This document shows positions 23,490 to 35,600 of a stretch of 64,000 bases of DNA, piece after piece (positions within the stretch are counted from its first letter, which is position 1; each line of letters begins with the position of its first letter). The notes beneath the pieces are model-generated. The model saw only the letters and a list, made by a program, of their open reading frames with translations. It did not search any database and was not told where the DNA came from. The stretch lies in assembly GCF_963678635.1 (NCBI RefSeq), contig NC_087068.1, forward strand, positions 60,202,872 to 60,266,871, written 5' to 3'. A program made the position numbers and the translations under genes. Source of the DNA: Symsagittifera roscoffensis (taxonomy: Eukaryota > Xenacoelomorpha > Acoela > Convolutidae).

Positions 23490-25810
23490 CTAAAAATATA
23501 CTGAATTTGTTTTGTTTGATTGAAAAAAGATTTGGTTCCCTTAAAAATGTCTAGTACATTTCAGATAAAAATTTACATGAAATTATTTTGTTTGGTTGAA
23601 AACGATAAAAGTCAAATTTTTGCGGAGAAATAGCCTTTGGTCAGCGATAAACCTTTACAAGTACGATTATGATCCGTATTCCGCGTTCCGCGTTTTTTGC
23701 ACAAAATAGGGCTTTTCAATGACTTCTTGTTGATCGTTTTGCAATTTTAAAAAATTGAAAAAATTGAAATTGAGCTGAATTACCTTTGTTCAAGGTTGGG
23801 GAATTACCTTTGTTCAAGGAATTACCTTTGTTCAAGGTTCGTTTTGCAATTTTAAAAAATTGAGTAAATTGAAATTGAGCTGAATTACCTTTGTTCAAGG
23901 TTGACTCAATTTTGAATTTTTCTTCATCTGTTAGGTCTATATAGCTAAAAATATGTGAGCGAACTCTTCATAGTGTTTATAAAATTATTCTAAAAGAGTA
24001 AAACAAATTTAGCAAAAAAGTATGAGTCATTCCACAATCTTCAATTTTGGAGTGAACACTGGATACTCTCTAACTTTACGTTCAATGAGATTAAACTCAC
24101 TGGGGGATTTAATCTGATCATCAAATATATGAAAAATGATCCCCATAGGTGTCAAATGAACGTTAGAAAAATATCGGAATATTTTTTGAGCTTGAAACTA
24201 TATGTGCAAGTAAGTTGAAATTTGACAAAACAAATTGAAAATTTTCAAAAAAAATCGATTTTGGCAAAGATATAGTCCTTGGTTACATAAATAAACATTT
24301 TAACCAAATGTTTTCTTCTTTTCCAAGTGTAACTAACAAAAAGGCTTTCGAATGACTCCTTGTTCATCAAAATGCACTTCCTAAAAACGGAGTAAATAAA
24401 TTTTGAGAAGATTTTTTTCGAGGTCAGAGCTTTTTTGACTCAATTTCGATTTTTCTTCATCAATTGGAGTGGAAAAAAAAGAAAAAATTTCTTTGAGTCG
24501 TTTCACAATCTTCAATTTTGGAATGAACACTGGTACTCTCGAACATGTCGTTCAAACAGATTAAACTTCATTGGCGGATTTGAGGTGTTCATCAAACTTA
24601 CAAAAAATGGTCCCCATAGGTATCTAATGCGCGCTGGGAAAGTATCAGGTAAATTTTTTGCTTGAAACTATATGTGGCTGAAGCAAGTTTGATGAAGATT
24701 GGCAAAAAATTTGAAATAAAAAAAATCGAACTTTGGTGAAGATATAGCCTTTGGTTATTTAACTTTTTTTTCTATATGTTCTTGTTCTTTTCCACGTCTA
24801 ACCAATTAAAAGTTTTGCAAGGATCATTGTTCATGCTTAAGCTCTTCTTAAAAACTGAGTAAAATATAGTTGAGCCGAACTTTTAGTTCGAATTCAGAGC
24901 TTTTTTTACTCAATTTTGATTTTTTCCTCACCAAATGGACCTTTTTGGCTCATTTCAAGATCTTCAATTTTGGAGAGAATACTAATTACAATATGTTCTC
25001 GTACATTTTGTTCATTCAGATAAAACTTCAAGGACAACATTTTTTATAGTTTAAAAACCACCATAAAATGAACATTTTGAAGTGTATGATATGTTTTTTG
25101 TAAAACTCTCAGATAGTCTTTTGGCCGGAAAACTGTTGGTGGCTAAGTCAAAATAGATGAAATAGAAAGACGTTTTTTTTTGTTCAAATCAAACTTAAGC
25201 TGGAAGTTTGCTTTTGTTATGCTGGAAAAAAGCATATTTCTAATTTGTTCTGATAATCACTATTTCATAGTTAAAAAAAGATTTTCAACGACGCTTTTGT
25301 GCCTATAATGCAGTTGTTACAAGATGAAAAACTCCAAAAATGAGCCGAAGGAATTTTTTTGGTGTAATGGCTTTTTTGCATCAAGGATGTTTTTTTCTTC
25401 AATCATTGCAAACAAATTAAAAAATCTGTTTATGTAAACTCTCAATAGTGTCTAAAACATTTATGAATGTTTTTTATTTGATTAAAAAATAATTTTGATC
25501 ATTTTACCAGATTCATTTTTCTCAAGAACAGTGATATTTTTGAAAAAGTCGATCAAGGAAATGAAACTTCACTGACAGCATCAATCTGAAAATTAAATCA
25601 TTCAATCTGAAAACAATTTAAGCCTGACAAATCTTGGAAAAGATTTTGGCAAGTTTTTAGCTGAAAAACCCTTCGTGGCTCAATCAAGTGATAAAAAATT
25701 GGAAAAAAAATCCCAAAAGTTTGAATTTTTTTTAAAAATAAGTTTTCCGCTCCACAAAACGGCCCCTCCTAAGAAAAATTGAATAAATATTGAAAACCAC
25801 CTCTAGCACT
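23490..25810. repeat. Tandem repeat family C, block 1 (about 450-470 bp per unit)
   Basis: TCTTCAATTTTGGAGTGAAC recurs at 24,039, 24,510 and 24,961 (spacing 471 and 451 bp), followed each time by a conserved run containing CCCCATAGGTGTC and TGACTCCTTGTTCATC. Units are diverged. A sub-array of four GAATTACCTTTGTTCAAGG copies is at 23,775-23,905. No gene is seen. Confidence 0.75.
23775..23905. repeat. 19-bp short tandem and dispersed repeats
   Basis: Four exact copies of GAATTACCTTTGTTCAAGG, three of them close together and one after a second copy of the GTTTTGCAATTTTAAAAAAT segment. The arrangement suggests a local duplication of about 110 bp. Confidence 0.85.
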
Positions 25811-25995
25811 GTCGAACTTTTACTCACGCACGAGCAAACTTTACGTTGAGTTACAATTGAAACCTAACTCGAGCCAATTAAAAAGATAGTTTGATCATGG
25901 TCGAATTTTGAATTGAGCAGGGTCGCAACATAGGTCAAGCATAGTCAAAACATATTTTGTTGCGTTGTCGAAACTTACCTTGAATATAATGTGAA
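25811..25995. repeat. Degenerate 22-bp satellite island
   Basis: Phrases such as TTGAAACCTAACTCGAGCC, GGTCGCAACATAGGTCAAGC and GTCGAAACTTACCTTGAA follow at about 22-bp steps but are much decayed. Confidence 0.6.
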
Positions 25996-27090
25996 AACTA
26001 CGAGGCACGATTGATGCCTGGCCGTGTCACTTTTTGGTCGGAGCCGACCCTCGTTTTCAGGCATCGGCTCAAAAGGGTTTCCGATGCCTGAGAGACTTAG
26101 GACTTCTTTTTTCGCAAAAAGACACAATTTCAAGATACCCTATTGGAAGAAAAATCCGGAAAAAAAACCGTCTAAAAAGTTTTGGGGATAGGCAAGTTTC
26201 AGTTTTTGGTCAACTTATGGTTTGCAAAAAAAAATTAAAAAAAGATGTTTTTGAGCGTTATTTTTTTAATTTTGAAAAGCCCTGCTCATGTAGTTTCCGA
26301 ATAAATATCAATTGTAGAGTTAAAAAAATAAGATTTCAGAGCTATTTAGGTTCATCATAGGCTCGAACTTTTTTAATGCCTGTTTCTCATCGAAAAACGA
26401 CTAAATTTTTGAAAACTCAGTGGTTTTGTTGATTTCTCGAGCTATATTAAGCAACTGGACTATAAAGTTTTTTGAGGTTAACTTCCAACCCTAAATAAAA
26501 AAACTGCAATAAAGTGTAGTTACTTTGACAGCACGACTTTGATAGAAGTGATTCGGCTTTGAAAGAACTGACAAATCAATTACTAAGTAAAAATGACCTC
26601 CAGGCCCTATTTTGAACGAGGAACACGATGATGAGTTCTTTTCTTATTAAAAAAATTTACTGGGGCTTTTCCACATTTTTTAATTTTTAGCCTTAGAGAT
26701 GTCAGTTTTTGGCAGGAAAAATTAAGCTTAGGTTTTTTGTAAGCCTGAAATTGTTTTCAAGGGTGAATTTTTTTGAAAAATCTACATGCCTCTCAGCTAC
26801 CCTTTGTTATTAGCTTTCCAGCGAGGAGCATTTATTTGCTATAATGTAAGTTCTAGAACTTGAGAAATTCAAATTTGAGACAAAGTGAAAATTTTTGGTC
26901 TGGGGCCATTTGGCTCACTTTAGGTTTTCTCATGACCCATTTGACATATAATGATGATATTAAGCATGTGAACTCTACAAAAGTTGCATAGTGTACCTTA
27001 ATAAAGATAAAATAAAACAAAAAATTAAATGAGATGAAACTTCAATGATCCATTGAATCTGGACACAAAACCAGTTGAACAGGCCCTCAT
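25996..27090. other. Apparently single-copy AT-rich stretch
   Basis: No repeat unit or coding signal is recognised. The 108-codon frame at 26,034-26,360 starts with a non-ATG codon, is Lys-rich because of A-runs and has no recognisable domain. Confidence 0.35.
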
Positions 27091-28640
27091 ATATGTCTAT
27101 TACACCTTAGAAGAGTGTCAGATAAAAATTTTGCCTGAAAAATTGTTTTGATGACATGAAAACGATAAAAGGCAAGTTTTGGTGAAGAAATAGCCTGTGG
27201 TCAGCTATAAAACTTTGCACATGTGAATTTTATTCGTTTTCCGCGTTAATTAGGCCTTTTCAATGACTCCTTGTTCATCGCATTGCATGTTTCCGAGGTC
27301 AGAGTTTTTTTACTCAACTTTCATTTTTCTTCATCATTTGGAATTTTGAAGCTGAAATTGTGCAAATGAACTCCTGATAAATTGTATAAAACAGCCTCAA
27401 GGAGTGAGAAAAATAAAAAAATACTTTGAGTCGTATCACGATCTTCAATTTTGGAGTGAACACTGATATTCTCAAACATTTTGTTCTAACAGATCAAATT
27501 TCACTGGCGAATTTAATCTGATCATCAAACCTACAAAAATGGTCTCCATAGGTGTCTAATGCACGTTAGGAACGTATCAGGTAAATTTTTTGCTTGAAAC
27601 GACATGTCGCTGAAGCAAGTATGATGAAATTTGACAAAAAAACTGAAAATTATATTTTAAAATTCGAATTTTGGTGAACATACAGCCTTTGAGGCTTTGA
27701 AAACTTTTTTAAGTGTGTTTTTATATTTTCCATGTCTAACCAATAAAAACATTGCAATGACTCCTTGTTCATCCTCATGCTCCTCTTAAAAAGTGAGCAA
27801 AATTAAGTTGAGCAGATTCTTTTAGTTCAAGATTAGTGCTTTTTTGACTCAATTTCGATTTCTTCTTCACCAATTGGCTCATTTCACGATCTTCAATTTT
27901 GGAGAGAACACTAATTCTCTCATACATTTTGTTCATTGAGATGACACTTCAAGGACAGATTTTTTTATAGTTAAAAACGCACCATAATTTGAACATTTTA
28001 TGTGTTTGATATGTTTTGTACACACAACTCTCAGGTAATCTTTTGGCCGGAAAATTGTTTGTGGCTATGTCAAAATAAATGAAATTGTAAGATTTTTTTT
28101 CTTCAAAACAAGCAACTTAAGCTGGAAATTTGCTCTTGTTATGCTGGAAAAAAGCAAGTTTCTAAGTTGTTCTGATAATCACTGTTCATTGTTAAAAAAA
28201 GCTTTTGAACGACACTTGTGTAGCTAGAATGCAATTGTTACAAGATGAGACACTCAAAAATGAGACGAAGAAATTTATCGGTGTAATAGTTTTTTGATGT
28301 AATGTAATTTGTTTGATTAAAATTTAATTTGGCTCTTTTTACGAGATAGAATTTTCTCAAGAAAAAAGATAGTTTTGAAAAGTCGATCAAAGAATTGAAA
28401 GCTCACTGACAGCATCAATCTGAACATTAAACTATTTAATCTGAACAAAATTTAACCCTGATAAACATTGGATTTTTTTTTCGGCAAGTTTTTAGCTGGA
28501 AAACGGTTTGTGGCTCAATCAGTGATAAGAAACTTGAAAAAAAAATCCCAAACGCTTAAAAAAACCATCATTAAAAATAAGTTTTCCGCTGCTCAAAATC
28601 GACCTCTGCTAAAAAAATTTGAATGAATAATCTGTGCTAA
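27090..28640. repeat. Tandem repeat family C, block 2
   Basis: The markers of block 1 recur in the same order. TCTTCAATTTTGGAG is at 27,443 and 27,891, and GTTATGCTGGAAAAAAGCA is at about 28,138 (block 1: about 25,217). The offset to block 1 is about 2.93 kb throughout, so the block is a diverged copy of block 1 rather than independent amplification. Confidence 0.75.
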
Positions 28641-28679
28641 TAGGTGCAATCCTCTTAGGTCCTTCTCGCAAACTTGGTT

Positions 28680-28890
28680 TTTAGATGCTAGTGCTGATTT
28701 TAAGGCTGTTTTAGTTTTGTTAGTGTTGACATATTAGAGGACTTTTTTTCAATTTCAGGTTTTAAGGTTCAAATATCATTTTTTGGTTGAGATGCCAGTG
28801 TTGATTTTGAGACTGTTTATAATTTGTTGCTGATGACATAATAGTGAATTTTTTCAATTTTAGGTTATAGGGTTCAATTACACATTTTCA
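28680..28890. repeat. Two-unit repeat of about 105 bp
   Basis: GATGCTAGTGCTGATTTTAAG at about 28,684 and GATGCCAGTGTTGATTTTGAG at about 28,790 start two diverged copies, each containing TTTTTTCAATTT, AGGTT and GGTTCAA. Confidence 0.7.
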
Positions 28891-29307
28891 AATTTTTTTT
28901 TAAAACTTTTTAGTCAGTTCACCTAAATTTCGAGCAGGGTCGAAGTCGAAACAATTCTCGAGTGTAGTCAAATCAAGTCTCGAGCATGGTTGAAACATTA
29001 CTCGAGCACGCGCCTGAGGTTTGTTGCGATAGCAGTTTAAAAACAATCGAGAACGCTAAATGTTATCTCGAACAGAAAAAGAGCACGTTTAGATAACTGT
29101 AAAAGTTTTCAACGAGCTACGGTTGTAGCAGTTCTTGCGCAGAGTCAAAACCAATCTCGAGCAGGGTGCAAACAAATGTCGAGCACGATCGAAACAAATC
29201 TCGAGCTTGATCAAAACAAATCTCAAGCACGGCCCGGTCGAAACAAATCTTGAGCAAGTTCGAAACAAATCTCGAGCACGGTCGAAACAAATCTCGAGCA
29301 CAATTTA

Positions 29308-29645
29308 ATCAAATCTTGAGTACGGACAAAACAATTCTTTAAGTTGGTCGAAACAATTCTTGAGAAATATTGATACAAATCTCGAGCACGATCAAAACAC
29401 ATCTCGAGCACCAAGAAACATATGTCGAGCACGATCGAAACAAATCTCGAGCACAGTCGAAACAAATCTTGAGCAAGCTCGAAACAAATCTCGAGCACGG
29501 TCGAAACAAATCTCGAGCACGATTCAATCAAATCTTGAGTACGGACAAAACAATTCTGTAAGTTGGTCGAAACAATTCTTGAGAAATATTGATACAAATC
29601 TCGAGCACGATCAAAACACATCTCGAGCACCAAGAAACATATGTC
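29308..29645. repeat. Higher-order repeat of 220 bp (10 x 22 bp)
   Basis: The irregular stretch with TTGAGTACGGACAAAACAAT (ending near 29,334) recurs at exactly +220 bp (GTACGG at 29,319 and 29,539), followed by the same CACCAAGAAACATATGTCG variant in both copies. Confidence 0.85.
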
Positions 29646-32600
29646 GCGCACGATCGAAACAAATTTCGAGCACGGCCAAACCAAATCTCGAACACGGTTC
29701 AAGCAATTCTGCAGCAAGTCGGAAACAAACCTGGAGTGTAGTCAATTCAAGTCTCGAGCACGGTTGAAACATTACTCGAGCGCGAGAATGAGGTTTGTTT
29801 TGAGCACGCTCAAAAAACATCGAAGAGATATGAAGCGCGTTTCTTGCACTGTCAAAACTATCCTCGAGCTACGGTTGAAACAGTTCTCGGATATGTTCGG
29901 AAAAAATCTCGGGTACCTCCGTTACAATTCTCGAGCACGGTCGAAGCAAATTTCGAGCATTATTTTAGTAATTCTCGAGCACGGTCGAAACAAATCGTGG
30001 GCACGTTCGAAACAAATCTCGAGCACGACCTAAGCAAATCTCGAGCACCATCTAAGCAAACCTCGAGCACTGTCGAATAAAATCGGGAGCACGGACGACC
30101 AAACAATTCTCGAGCATGGTCAAAACAGTTTTCGAGCACGATTGAAACAATCCTCGAGCACGTTCGAAACAAATTTTGAGACCGGTTAAAACGAAACTCG
30201 AGCATCGTCGGAACAAGTTTGAGCACGATCAAAAACAATTTCAAGCACGTTCAAAACAAATCTTGAGAACCATTAAATAAAATTTGAGCATCGTCGAAAC
30301 AAGTTTGAGCACGATCGAAATAAATTTCCAGCACGCTCGAAAAAAATCTCGAGCAGAATTGAAAAGTACATTGAGGTTTGTATCAGGCAGGGTCGAAATA
30401 ATCGAGCACGCTAAAAATACTTCGAACAGAGAAAAAGCACGTTTAGATTATTGTCAAAGACTTCAACGAGCTACGGTTAAAGCAGTTCTTGTGCAGAGTC
30501 GAAACGAATCTTGAACATTGTGGGAACAAGTTTCGAGCACGGTCCAAATAAATCTCGAACAAGGTTCATGCAAATCGGGAGCAAGTTGGAAACAAATCTC
30601 GAGTGTAGTCAATTCAAGTCTCGAGCACGGCTGAAACATTACTCGAGCACGCGCGTTAGGTTGGTTTTGAAATCGAAGAGATACGAAGCGCGTTTCTTGC
30701 ACTGTCAAAACTATCCTCGAGCTACAATTGAAACGGTTCTCGAACATGATCGAAACAAATCTCGAGCACCTTCGAAACACTTCCCGAGCACGGTCGAAGC
30801 AAATCTTGAGCATGATCTAAGTTATTCTCGAGCACGGTCAAAACAAATAGCGAGCACGGTCGAAACAATTCTCGAGCACAATCGAAACAATTTTCGAGCA
30901 CGGTCAAAGCAAATCTCGAATACGTTTCAAGCAAATCTAGAGCAAGGTGGAAACAAATCTCGAGTGAAGTCAATTCAAGTCTCGAGCACTCTTGAAATAT
31001 TACTCGAGCACGCGCGTTATATTAGTTTTGAGGACGCTCAAAAAACATCGAAGAGACATGAAGCGCGTTTCTTGCTCTGTCAAATCTATCCTCGAGCTAC
31101 GGTAATGGGATCAAATCTCCGGCGCCTTCGAAACAATTCTCGCGCACCGTCGAAGCAAATCTCGAGCATGATCTAAGCAATTCTCGAGCATGGTCGAAAC
31201 AAATCTTGAGCACGATCTAAACAAATCTCGAGCACGATCTAAGCAAATCTCGAGCACTATCGAAACACATCGGGAGCACGGTCCTTAGAATTCTCGAGCA
31301 TGGTCAAAACAGTTTTCGAGCACGATTGAAACAATCCTGGAGCAAGTTCGAAACAAACCTTGAGAACGATTAGAATATATCTCAAGCGCCGTCGAAACAA
31401 GTTTGAGCACAATCGAAAGCAATTTTCAGCACGTTCAAAATAAATATCGAGCAAAAATTGAAAAATACATCTTGCACGCTCCTGAGGTTTGTATCAGGCA
31501 CGGTCAAAACAATCGAGCACGCTAAATTTGCGCAAAACAATCGAGTACGCTTCAAAACAAGTCTTGAGAACAAATAAATCAAATCTCGAGCACCGCCGAA
31601 ACAAGTTTGAGCAGGATCGAAAAATATTTCGAGCACTTTCGAAACAAAACTCGAGCAGAATTGAAAAATACATCGAGCACGCGCCCGAAAATACAAATGC
31701 CGAGCATGGACTAAGCAATTATCGAACAGGGTCAAAACAAATCTTGAGCACGATCAAATCAAATCTCGAGCACAGTCGAAACAAATCTAGAGAATGGTCG
31801 ATTCAAATCTCGTGCAAGGTTGAAACATTTCCCGAACACGCGCCTGAGGTTTGTTTCGAGCGCAGTCAACACCTCGAGCGCGATTTAAAATACCTCGAAC
31901 AGACACGATGCACATTTAGTACAGATTCGAACAATTCCTCAAACTACAGTTGAAGCAAAGCTATAGCACGGTCAAAAAAATCTCGAGCACTGTTGAAACA
32001 AATCTCAAGTATGATTGAAACAAATCTCGATCTTGCTCGATCATTTCTTGAGCACGATCGATGCAAATCTCGAGCAGAGTCGAAACAAATCTCGAGCAAA
32101 TCGAATTAAATTTTGAGCACGGTCGTTACAATTCTAGCGCGAGGTTGAAACATACATCGAGCACGCCCCTGAGGTTTGTTTTGAGCACAGGCAATTACTT
32201 TGAGCTCGCTCAAAAATACATCTTACACAGATGAAGCAGGTTTCGTGCACTGTCAAAACTTTCCTCGGGTTGAATTTGAAGCAGTTCTTGAGCACGGTCG
32301 AAACAAATCTCGCGCGAAGTCGAACCACTTCTCGAGCAAGGTCCGAAAGAGTTTTGAGCACGGTGGAAACAAATCTAGCGAATGGTCGATGCAAATCTCG
32401 TGCGAGGCTGAAACATTTCCCGAGCATGCTCCTTAGGTTTGTTTCGAGCACAGTCAACACCTCGAGCGCGATTTAAGTTATCTCAAACAGACACGATGCA
32501 CGTCTCGCACAAATTTGAACAATTTTTCGAACTACAGTTGAAGCAAACCTCAAACACGGTCAAAAAAAATCTCGAGCACTGTTGAAACAAATCTCAAGTA

Positions 32601-35600
32601 AGAATGCAACAATTCGCGATCTTGATCGAACATTTCTTGAGCATGATCGATGCAATTCTCAAGAAGAGTCAAAACAAAGCAATTACTTTGAGCTCGCTCA
32701 AAAATACATCTAACACAGATGAAGCAAGTTTCGTGCACTGTCAAAGTTTTCCTCGGGTTGAAGTTGAAGCAGTTCTTGAGCACGGACGAAACAATTGTCG
32801 CGCGAAGTCGAAACATTTCTCGAACAAGGTCCAAAAGATTTTCGAGCACAGTCGAAACAAATCTTGAGCACGATTGAAACAAATAAAGAGCATCATCGAA
32901 ACAAATCGATCAGTATCGAAACAACTCTCGAGCTTGGTCGAAACAAATCTCCAGCGCGTTTGAAAGATACCTCGAGCCCGCGTCTGAGAATTGTTTCAAG
33001 CAGGACCAAGTTAGTCGAGCATACTATAGAAACTTCGATTAGAGATAAAGCACATTTCGATAACTGTCATGTTTTGCAACGAGCTACGCTTGTTGCAATT
33101 CTCCTGCATAGCCGAAACGAATCTTGAGCGCGGTGGAAAGAAATTGGGAGCATGGTCGATTGAAACAAATCTCGAGCATGTGCGAAACAAATCTAGAACA
33201 CGGTCGAAACAAATCTGGAACACGGTCGAAACAAATCTCGATCACGGTCGAAATAAAATCGAGTATGGTTGAAACAATTTCGAGTACGGTCGAAACAAAT
33301 CTGGAGCAGGGTCGAGAAAAATCTCGAGCCTTGTCGAAACAAATCTCGAGCATGATGGAAACAATTCTCGAGCATGATGGAAACAAATCTCGAGCACTTT
33401 CGAAACAAATCATTTGAAAGGTCGAAACAAATCTGGAGAATGATCAAAAAACTCTCGAGCACGGTCAAAACAAAACTCGAGAAAGGTCAAAACAAATTCC
33501 AACTTGGTCGAAATAATTCTTCTGCATAATCGATAAAAATCTCGAGCACGGTCGAAAAAAATTCTCGGTCACAGTCGAATCATATCTTGGGCACGTTCAG
33601 AACAAATCTAGAGCGCGGATGAAAAACACACTGAGCAAGCGCCCGAGGTTCGTTCCGAGTACGGTCAAATACCTTGAGCATGCTCAAAAATACCTGTAAC
33701 AGATATGAATCAGGTTTCAGGCACTAACAATTGTTCCTCGGTCTAAGTTTGCAGTAGTTCTTGAGCTTATTTGAAACAAATCTCGAGCAAGGTCGAAATA
33801 AGTCTCCAGCACGGTCGAAACGAATTGCGAGCACTTTTGAAATAAATCTAGATGTGAACTTGGTCGATTTATATCTCGAGCAAGTTCGAAAAAAAATCTC
33901 TATCATGGTCAGAACAAACCGCGAGAATGATCAAATCAAATCTCGAGCACTGTTGAAACAATCTTCGAGTACACACCTGAGATTTATTTCGAGCAAGGTC
34001 AACTACCTTGACGAAGCTCAAAAATACTTCTAATGAAGCAGGTTTTGAGCACTGTCAAAATGTTTTTATTTTTAAGGTTGAAGCAGTTCTCGAGCACGGT
34101 CGAAGTAAAATCTTGAGCAAGCTCTTAGCAATTCTCCAGCACGGTCGAAACGAACCTCGCGATTACGGTAGAAATAAATGCCGAGCATGGTCAAAACAAT
34201 TCTCCAGCACGGTCGAAACGAATCTCGAGCACGGTCGAGTTGAATCTCGAGTACGGTCGAATCCAATCTCAAGCACGGTTGAAAGAGAACTCGAGCAAGC
34301 GCCAGAAGTTTCTTTCGAACAGGGTCAAACTAATCGAGCACGCTAAAAATACCTAAAATACCTGGAATAGAGACAAAGCACACTTCGAGAACTGTCAAAG
34401 TTTTGAACGAGCTACAGTTGATGAGTTCTCCTGCACATACGAAACAAACCTCAAGCAAGGTTGAAACAATTCTCGAGCTTGGTTGAAAGAATCTCGAGCT
34501 TGGTCGAAACAGATCTCGAGCACGGTCTAAAAAAAATTTGAGCACGTTCGAAACAAATTCGACCGTCGTCAAGCCAAATCTCGACATTGGTTGGAACTTA
34601 CCTCAAGCACGCGCCTGAGGTTTGTTTCGAGCAGGACCAAATACTCCCAGAACGCTCAAAAATAACTCGAACAGAGACGAAACACGTTTCGAGCACTTTC
34701 GGAAAAAAGTTTTTGAGCTACAAATGAAACAGTTCTCGTATACGGTCGAAATGGATCTTGAGCAAGTCCGAAACAGGTCTCGAGCTCGGTGGAAACAAAT
34801 CTCTAGCACGGTCGAAATAAATCTTCAACATGGTTCAATCAAACCTCGAGTGGCGTCAAATCAAATCTCGAGCACGGTCGAAACAAATCTCGAGCACGGT
34901 CGAAAATTTGCGAGCATGGTCCAGACAAATCTCCAGCACTGTCGAAACAAATCTTTAGCATGTTTGGAAGAAACCTCGATTACGGTCGAAGCAAACCTCC
35001 TGCACCTTCGTCACCTTCGAAGAAATTCTCGAACACGATCAAACAACATTCGCGACCGGTCAAAACAAATCTCGCGAACAGCCAAAACAAATCTCGCGAA
35101 CAGTCGAAACAAATCTCGAGCACATTCGAAACAAAACTCGAGCACGGTTGAAACATATTTTGAGCGAGTTTGGAAGAAATCTCGATTACGGATGAAGCAA
35201 ATCTTTTGCACCGTTGAAATATTTCTCAAGAAATGTCGAAATAAATCTCGAGCACAGTCGAAACAAATCTCGAGCACGATCAAAACAAATTTCGAGCATG
35301 GCCGAAACAAATCTCGATCATGTTCGCAACGTATGTCGAGCCCGGACGAAACAAACCTTGAGCGCGATCGAAACATTCCTTATGCAGGGTAAAAACATAT
35401 ATTCCAGATGATCATCATAACAGACTTTTTTAAACGCACTAGAAATGTCGGGATTTTGAGATTTCATAAAACAAATTTTTGATCGTTGTTGAATTTTGAT
35501 ACTTTTAGAAAAATAAATTTTTAAAGGAATAATTGATGAGAAGAGAAAGTCAGAAAAAGACTGTTTTGCGCAAGGTGATTTACCTCGAGCATGCCCAAAA

